From Alphaproteobacteria bacterium (GTDB lineage Bacteria; Pseudomonadota; Alphaproteobacteria; Puniceispirillales; Puniceispirillaceae): a DNA stretch of 9,107 bases. The notes under the pieces were generated by a model. It did not search any database and was not told the origin of the DNA. It saw nothing but the letters and a program-made list of their open reading frames with translations. Where the stretch lies: assembly GCA_011524805.1 (NCBI GenBank), contig WTJO01000048.1:1-9107 (forward strand), given 5' to 3'. Positions within the stretch are counted from its first letter, which is position 1, and each line of letters opens with the position of its first letter. Shown in pieces: positions 5,825 to 9,107 of the stretch. The position numbers and the translations under genes were made by a program.

Positions 5825-6703
5825 ATGGGGCTTATACCGTTTGATGACAGAGATGGTAAAATCTGGATGAATGGTGAGATGATTGAGTGGCGTGATGCGC
5901 GTACACATTCGCTGACACATGCCCTTCATTATGGCAGTCAGGTATTTGAAGGTGAACGCGCCTATGGGGGCAAGATTTTCAAATCTGACGAACATACAAA
6001 GCGGCTGCGCCAGAGCTGCAAATATCTTGATTTCGATTTGCCGGTAAGTGATGCCGAGCTGAATCAGATTAAAGATGATGTACTGGCCGAAAATAATATT
6101 GTGGATGGCTATGTGCGGGCATTTTGCTGGCGTGGTTCTGAAATGATGGCAATTTCCGCCCAGCAGACTACAATTCATCTGGCGGTAGCAGCATGGCAAT
6201 GGCCTAGTTATTTTGACCCTGAAACAAAGATGAAGGGGATCAAGCTGGGTATGGCAAAATGGCGCCGGCCTGCGGCAGAATCAGCCCCTGTCCATGCCAA
6301 GGCAGCCGGTCTGTATATGATCTGCACCCTTGCCAAGCATGAGGCCGAGAAAAACGGCTTTGCCGATGCGCTGATGCTGGATTATCGCGGCTATGTAGCA
6401 GAAGCAACCGGTGCCAACGTGTTTTTCGTGATGGAAGATGGCAAATTACATACCCCGACAGCTGACTGTTTCTTAAATGGTATCACCCGCCAGACCATTA
6501 TCGAACTGGCAAAACAAAGCGGGATTGAGGTTATCGAGCGGCATATCATGCCAGAAGAAATGGCACAGGCAACAGAATGTTTCCTGACAGGTACCGCCGC
6601 CGAAGTAACGCCTGTATCACAGATTGGCGAGTATAGCTTTACACCGGCAGGCATCACCCGCCAGATGGTGGATGGCTATAACCAGCTTGTCGGAGCGTCC
6701 TAG
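5825..6703 (+). CDS. ilvE: Branched-chain amino acid aminotransferase
   Basis: The 292-residue enzyme transfers amino groups between glutamate and the 2-keto acids of Leu, Ile and Val, using PLP, in the cytoplasm. It is a fold-type IV aminotransferase. The N-terminal segment has PFDDRDGKIWMNG (5-17) and HALHYGSQVFEGERAYGG (32-49). The PLP lysine is Lys159 in VHAKAAGLY. YVAEATGANVFFV (190-202) holds the conserved Glu193 that contacts the PLP ring nitrogen. The C-terminal phosphate-binding loop is FLTGTAAEVTPV (253-264). The N-terminus without extension and the WRGSEMM motif fit the alphaproteobacterial form. The ATG at 5825 is chosen for its GGGAGG site. It is divergent from the MarR operon, and its leader carries inverted repeats that may be regulatory. 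It converges on pgsA across 47 bases. Confidence 0.96.
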   Translation: MGLIPFDDRDGKIWMNGEMIEWRDARTHSLTHALHYGSQVFEGERAYGGKIFKSDEHTKRLRQSCKYLDFDLPVSDAELNQIKDDVLAENNIVDGYVRAFCWRGSEMMAISAQQTTIHLAVAAWQWPSYFDPETKMKGIKLGMAKWRRPAAESAPVHAKAAGLYMICTLAKHEAEKNGFADALMLDYRGYVAEATGANVFFVMEDGKLHTPTADCFLNGITRQTIIELAKQSGIEVIERHIMPEEMAQATECFLTGTAAEVTPVSQIGEYSFTPAGITRQMVDGYNQLVGAS

Positions 6704-6722
6704 GCACCATCTGACAGCCGGT

Positions 6723-6750
6723 CTATGGCTATTCGGTTATGGGTATTCGG
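6723..6750. repeat. 14-base tandem repeat between ilvE and pgsA
   Basis: CTATGGCTATTCGG (6723-6736) is followed directly by TTATGGGTATTCGG (6737-6750), two mismatches in 14. The second copy abuts the stop codon of pgsA at 6751, and CTATAGATA beyond it looks like a decayed third copy. The convergent 47-base gap shows no clear rho-independent terminator. A local slippage duplication is the simplest explanation. Confidence 0.6.
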
Positions 6751-7296
6751 CTATAGATACTCTCTGGCGGCATGGAAATATTGCCACCCCGTAATGATGG
6801 TCAGGATGGCGGCCAGCCATAATATGCCCAGCCCTGCCAGCTCAACCCAGTCAGGCACAAGCGCGGCAGGATAGCTGATAAGACAGCCAATGGCTGTCAT
6901 CTGGATAGCTGTTTTCCATTTTGCAAGGGTGGTGACATGCACGGTAATTTTGGTATCTGCCAGATATTCACGCAGACCGGAGACCAGAATTTCGCGGAAT
7001 AATATCGCCAATGCAGGCAGAATAAACAGCATATCTGTGCCACGTGTGGCGGCAAGCCCAAGCAGACAGCCGGCGATCAGCAGCTTGTCAGCTATCGGGT
7101 CAAGCATTCTGCCCATTGACGAGATAACCTGCATCTCGCGCGCCAGATAGCCGTCAAGCCAGTCAGAAATGGCGGCCACCAGATACAGGCACAAAATCAA
7201 CATTGCCTGTTCAGCCGCCATCATCGCTATCATCACCGCGATAACAGGCGCCAGAATCACACGAATCAATGTGATAATGTTCGGAATATGTCTCAT
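6751..7296 (-). CDS. pgsA: CDP-diacylglycerol--glycerol-3-phosphate 3-phosphatidyltransferase
   Basis: PgsA makes phosphatidylglycerol phosphate from CDP-diacylglycerol and glycerol-3-phosphate, the committed step to phosphatidylglycerol and cardiolipin, in the inner membrane. The 181-residue length is typical. The CDP-alcohol phosphatidyltransferase motif is complete: Asp45, Asp48-Gly49, Ala52-Arg53, Gly62, Asp66 and Asp70 (DWLDGYLAR ... GRMLDPIAD). PgsA-specific context includes the N-terminal NIITLIRVILAP and REILVSGLREYLA (101-113). Several hydrophobic segments (about 8-28, 30-45, 72-85, 90-105, 132-148 and 152-170) fit six membrane helices. The start at 7296 has only a weak CGGA upstream (7304-7307). 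It lies 124 bases downstream of uvrC, a neighbour pair common in Alphaproteobacteria; moaD/moaE, which often follow, are absent. Confidence 0.95.
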   Translation of the reverse strand: MRHIPNIITLIRVILAPVIAVMIAMMAAEQAMLILCLYLVAAISDWLDGYLAREMQVISSMGRMLDPIADKLLIAGCLLGLAATRGTDMLFILPALAILFREILVSGLREYLADTKITVHVTTLAKWKTAIQMTAIGCLISYPAALVPDWVELAGLGILWLAAILTIITGWQYFHAAREYL

Positions 7297-7420
7297 AAAT
7301 AAATCCGGCCTATTTCGTCAGATTGCAGATTTCATGCTGTCATACATTACAAGGGGCGGGAACATAGCCTCTGCCCGTCTATTTTTGTACCTATTGAGAT
7401 GGCTCGCGTCTAGTAAAGAT

Positions 7421-9107
7421 TTACCTCTGCTTTTCATGAAACCAGTGATAAATCTGCTGTGCAGTTGTCGCCGATATGCCTTCTACTGCCTGTAAATCTC
7501 TGATCCCTGCGGTTGACACCGCCTTTGCCGAGCCAAAATGTGCCAGAAGCGCCTTTTTGCGTTTTGCGCCAATACCGGGGATGGTATCTAGCGGGTTGGT
7601 AAAGGCCTGTTTGGTGCGCCGCGCCCTGTGGCTGCCAATCGCAAAGCGGTGCGCCTCATCGCGTAGCCGTTGCAGAAAATGCATCGCCGCACTGTCTGGC
7701 GGCAGGGTAAAGCTGTCTTTATCCTGCATATGAAACTGCTCGCGGCCGGCATTTCTGTCAGGCCCTTTTGATATCGCCACAAGCTGGATATCATACACGC
7801 CAAGCTGGTTCATCACCTCCATGGCAGCACTTAGCTGGCCTTTACCGCCATCTATCAGCAGCAAATCAGGCCAGCTTTCAAGCTGGCGTTCAGGGTCTTC
7901 TTTTAGCGCGCGCTCAAACCGCCGATACAGCATCTGGCGCATCATCGCAAAATCATCTCCCTGACTGACAGCGTGTGGGCCTTCATCTTTCATATTGAAT
8001 TTGCGATAGGCGGATTTCACAAAGCCCTGCCTGTCAGCGACCACCATGCCGCCTACCGCATGCGCGCCCTGAATATGCGAATTATCGTAAATCTCGATTC
8101 TGCTAGGTGTCTCATCCAGCCCGAAGGCCTCTGCCAGCGCATCCATCAATCTGTTCTGGGAAGCTGATTCAGCCAGCTTCCGGCTCAAGGCTTCCAGCGC
8201 GTTTCGTTCCGCCATATCCATCAGCTGTTTACGGGCACCACGCCGGGGGGTGCTAAGCTCGATTTTATGGCCTGCAGATATGGCCAGCGCATCGGCAATC
8301 AGCACCGCCTGTTCAGGCAAATGGCTGAGCAGTAACAGCTTCGGGGCATGCCGCTCGGCATAGAATTGTCCCAAAAAGGCAGAGATAATTTCCTCGGCAG
8401 AGGCAGAGGCTTCATGTCGCGGAAAAAACGAGGTATTGCCATAATTTGTGCCGGCGCGGATGAAAAATACCTGCACACATGACTGGCCGGCCACCGTTGC
8501 CAGCGCGATAATATCGGCATCTGACAGACCCTGCATATTAATATCCTGATTGGCCTGAATGGCAGTAAGGGCGCGGATTCTGTTACGCCACAGGGCGGCT
8601 GTTTCAAAATCAAGCTCGTCCGATGCCTGTTGCATCATCTCTGCATATTCGCGTTGCACCTCGTCTGACTGGCCAGACAGAAATAGCGCGGCATTATCTA
8701 CCTGATGGCGGTAATCTGCCTCGCTGACATAGCCAACACAGGGCGCGGTACAGCGCTTAATCTGATATTGCAGACAGGGGCGCGAACGCGCTGAAAAATA
8801 GCTGTCCGAACAGGTGCGCAACATAAAGGCGCGCGACAGGGTTGTGATGGTGCGGTTCACCGCGCTGGCAGAGGCAAAAGGCCCAAAATAGGCACCTTTT
8901 TTGGTGCGCGCGCCACGATGCTTTGCCAGCTGGGCATAGGGGTGGGCAGATGTCAGCAGAATATGGGGAAAGGATTTATCATCTTTGAGCAGAATATTAT
9001 AACGCGGCTTCAGCTTTTTAATCAGGTTGGATTCAAGCAGAAGGGCTTCAACTTCGGTGCTGGTGACCGTGATTTCAAGCGAGACAGTCTCAGAGACCAT
9101 CTGGATC
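7421..9107 (-). CDS. uvrC: Excinuclease ABC subunit C, N-terminus cut by the window edge
   Basis: UvrC makes the dual incisions of nucleotide excision repair after UvrAB loads at a lesion. The frame runs open through the right edge; the Met at 9100 is internal, since the visible start (MVSETVSLEIT) corresponds to the end of the GIY-YIG nuclease domain, so about 60-70 residues are missing. Numbering from that Met, ALLLESNLIKKLKPRYN (19-35) ends the GIY-YIG domain. Cys97, 109, 117 and 121 have the C-x11-C-x7-C-x3-C spacing of the UvrC iron-sulfur site. The UvrB-binding UVR motif lies at about 150-183. The RNase H-like 5' nuclease shows Asp339 (YDNSHIQG), Asp417 (IDGGKGQL) and His484 (EAHRFAI). 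Two helix-hairpin-helix motifs follow (about 504-553: IPGIGAKRKKALL and VEGISATTAQQI). Confidence 0.97.
   Translation of the reverse strand, partial: IQMVSETVSLEITVTSTEVEALLLESNLIKKLKPRYNILLKDDKSFPHILLTSAHPYAQLAKHRGARTKKGAYFGPFASASAVNRTITTLSRAFMLRTCSDSYFSARSRPCLQYQIKRCTAPCVGYVSEADYRHQVDNAALFLSGQSDEVQREYAEMMQQASDELDFETAALWRNRIRALTAIQANQDINMQGLSDADIIALATVAGQSCVQVFFIRAGTNYGNTSFFPRHEASASAEEIISAFLGQFYAERHAPKLLLLSHLPEQAVLIADALAISAGHKIELSTPRRGARKQLMDMAERNALEALSRKLAESASQNRLMDALAEAFGLDETPSRIEIYDNSHIQGAHAVGGMVVADRQGFVKSAYRKFNMKDEGPHAVSQGDDFAMMRQMLYRRFERALKEDPERQLESWPDLLLIDGGKGQLSAAMEVMNQLGVYDIQLVAISKGPDRNAGREQFHMQDKDSFTLPPDSAAMHFLQRLRDEAHRFAIGSHRARRTKQAFTNPLDTIPGIGAKRKKALLAHFGSAKAVSTAGIRDLQAVEGISATTAQQIYHWFHEKQR

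Noticed and set aside
5762..6199. 145-codon minus-strand open frame opposite ilvE
   Set aside because: It covers the conserved N-terminal domain of ilvE and shows no protein motif of its own.
7297..7420. Possible terminator (GGGC/GCCC with TTTTT at 7382-7386) between pgsA and uvrC
   Set aside because: The stem is only four base pairs with a long loop, and the T-run is on the plus strand while both flanking genes are on the minus strand.

Overview
The window looks like an ordinary, densely packed stretch of an alphaproteobacterial chromosome. Three things suggest this. The first is the order UbiK/BMFP - YbjN - ProC - TetR/COQ9-fold protein - CsaA. The second is a MarR - OmpR regulator - EnvZ-like kinase operon divergent from a branched-chain aminotransferase. 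The third is uvrC followed by pgsA. By eye, base composition is near 50% G+C with many CAG/CTG-type codons. Together with the very short intergenic gaps this would fit a streamlined marine lineage such as SAR116/Puniceispirillales, but that placement is inference only.

Layout. Bases 1-33 may hold the first codons of a divergent minus-strand gene cut by the window edge. From 128 to 3089 five plus-strand genes follow: ubiK-like (128-436), YbjN-domain protein (581-1084), proC (1194-2021), a TetR/COQ9-fold protein (2074-2718) and a CsaA-type tRNA-binding protein (2730-3089). The last three are tightly spaced and read like an operon from a good sigma70-type promoter at 1125-1154. Converging on them, 14 bp away, is a minus-strand operon transcribed from about 5675 down to 3104: MarR regulator, response regulator, histidine kinase. 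Divergent from it is ilvE (5825-6703), sharing a 149-bp control region that contains nested inverted repeats. Converging on ilvE are pgsA (6751-7296) and upstream of it uvrC (7421 to the right edge, N-terminus missing), both on the minus strand.

How the genes fit together. Most are housekeeping: proline synthesis (proC), branched-chain amino acid transamination (ilvE), phosphatidylglycerol synthesis (pgsA) and nucleotide excision repair (uvrC). The UbiK-like and COQ9-like proteins could both touch ubiquinone biosynthesis, but that link is an inference. The MarR/regulator/kinase set is a signalling unit whose signal and targets cannot be read from the sequence; its MarR plus OmpR-type pair resembles PetP/PetR of Rhodobacter.

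No mobile element, CRISPR array, rRNA or tRNA gene was found, and no stretch over 300 bases lacks a gene. I do not see a new multi-gene system. The observations worth a second look are small-scale: a triplicated Shine-Dalgarno-plus-ATG module at the start of the COQ9-like gene, three evenly spaced slippery heptamers in the ubiK tail, and alternating inverted repeats in the ilvE leader.
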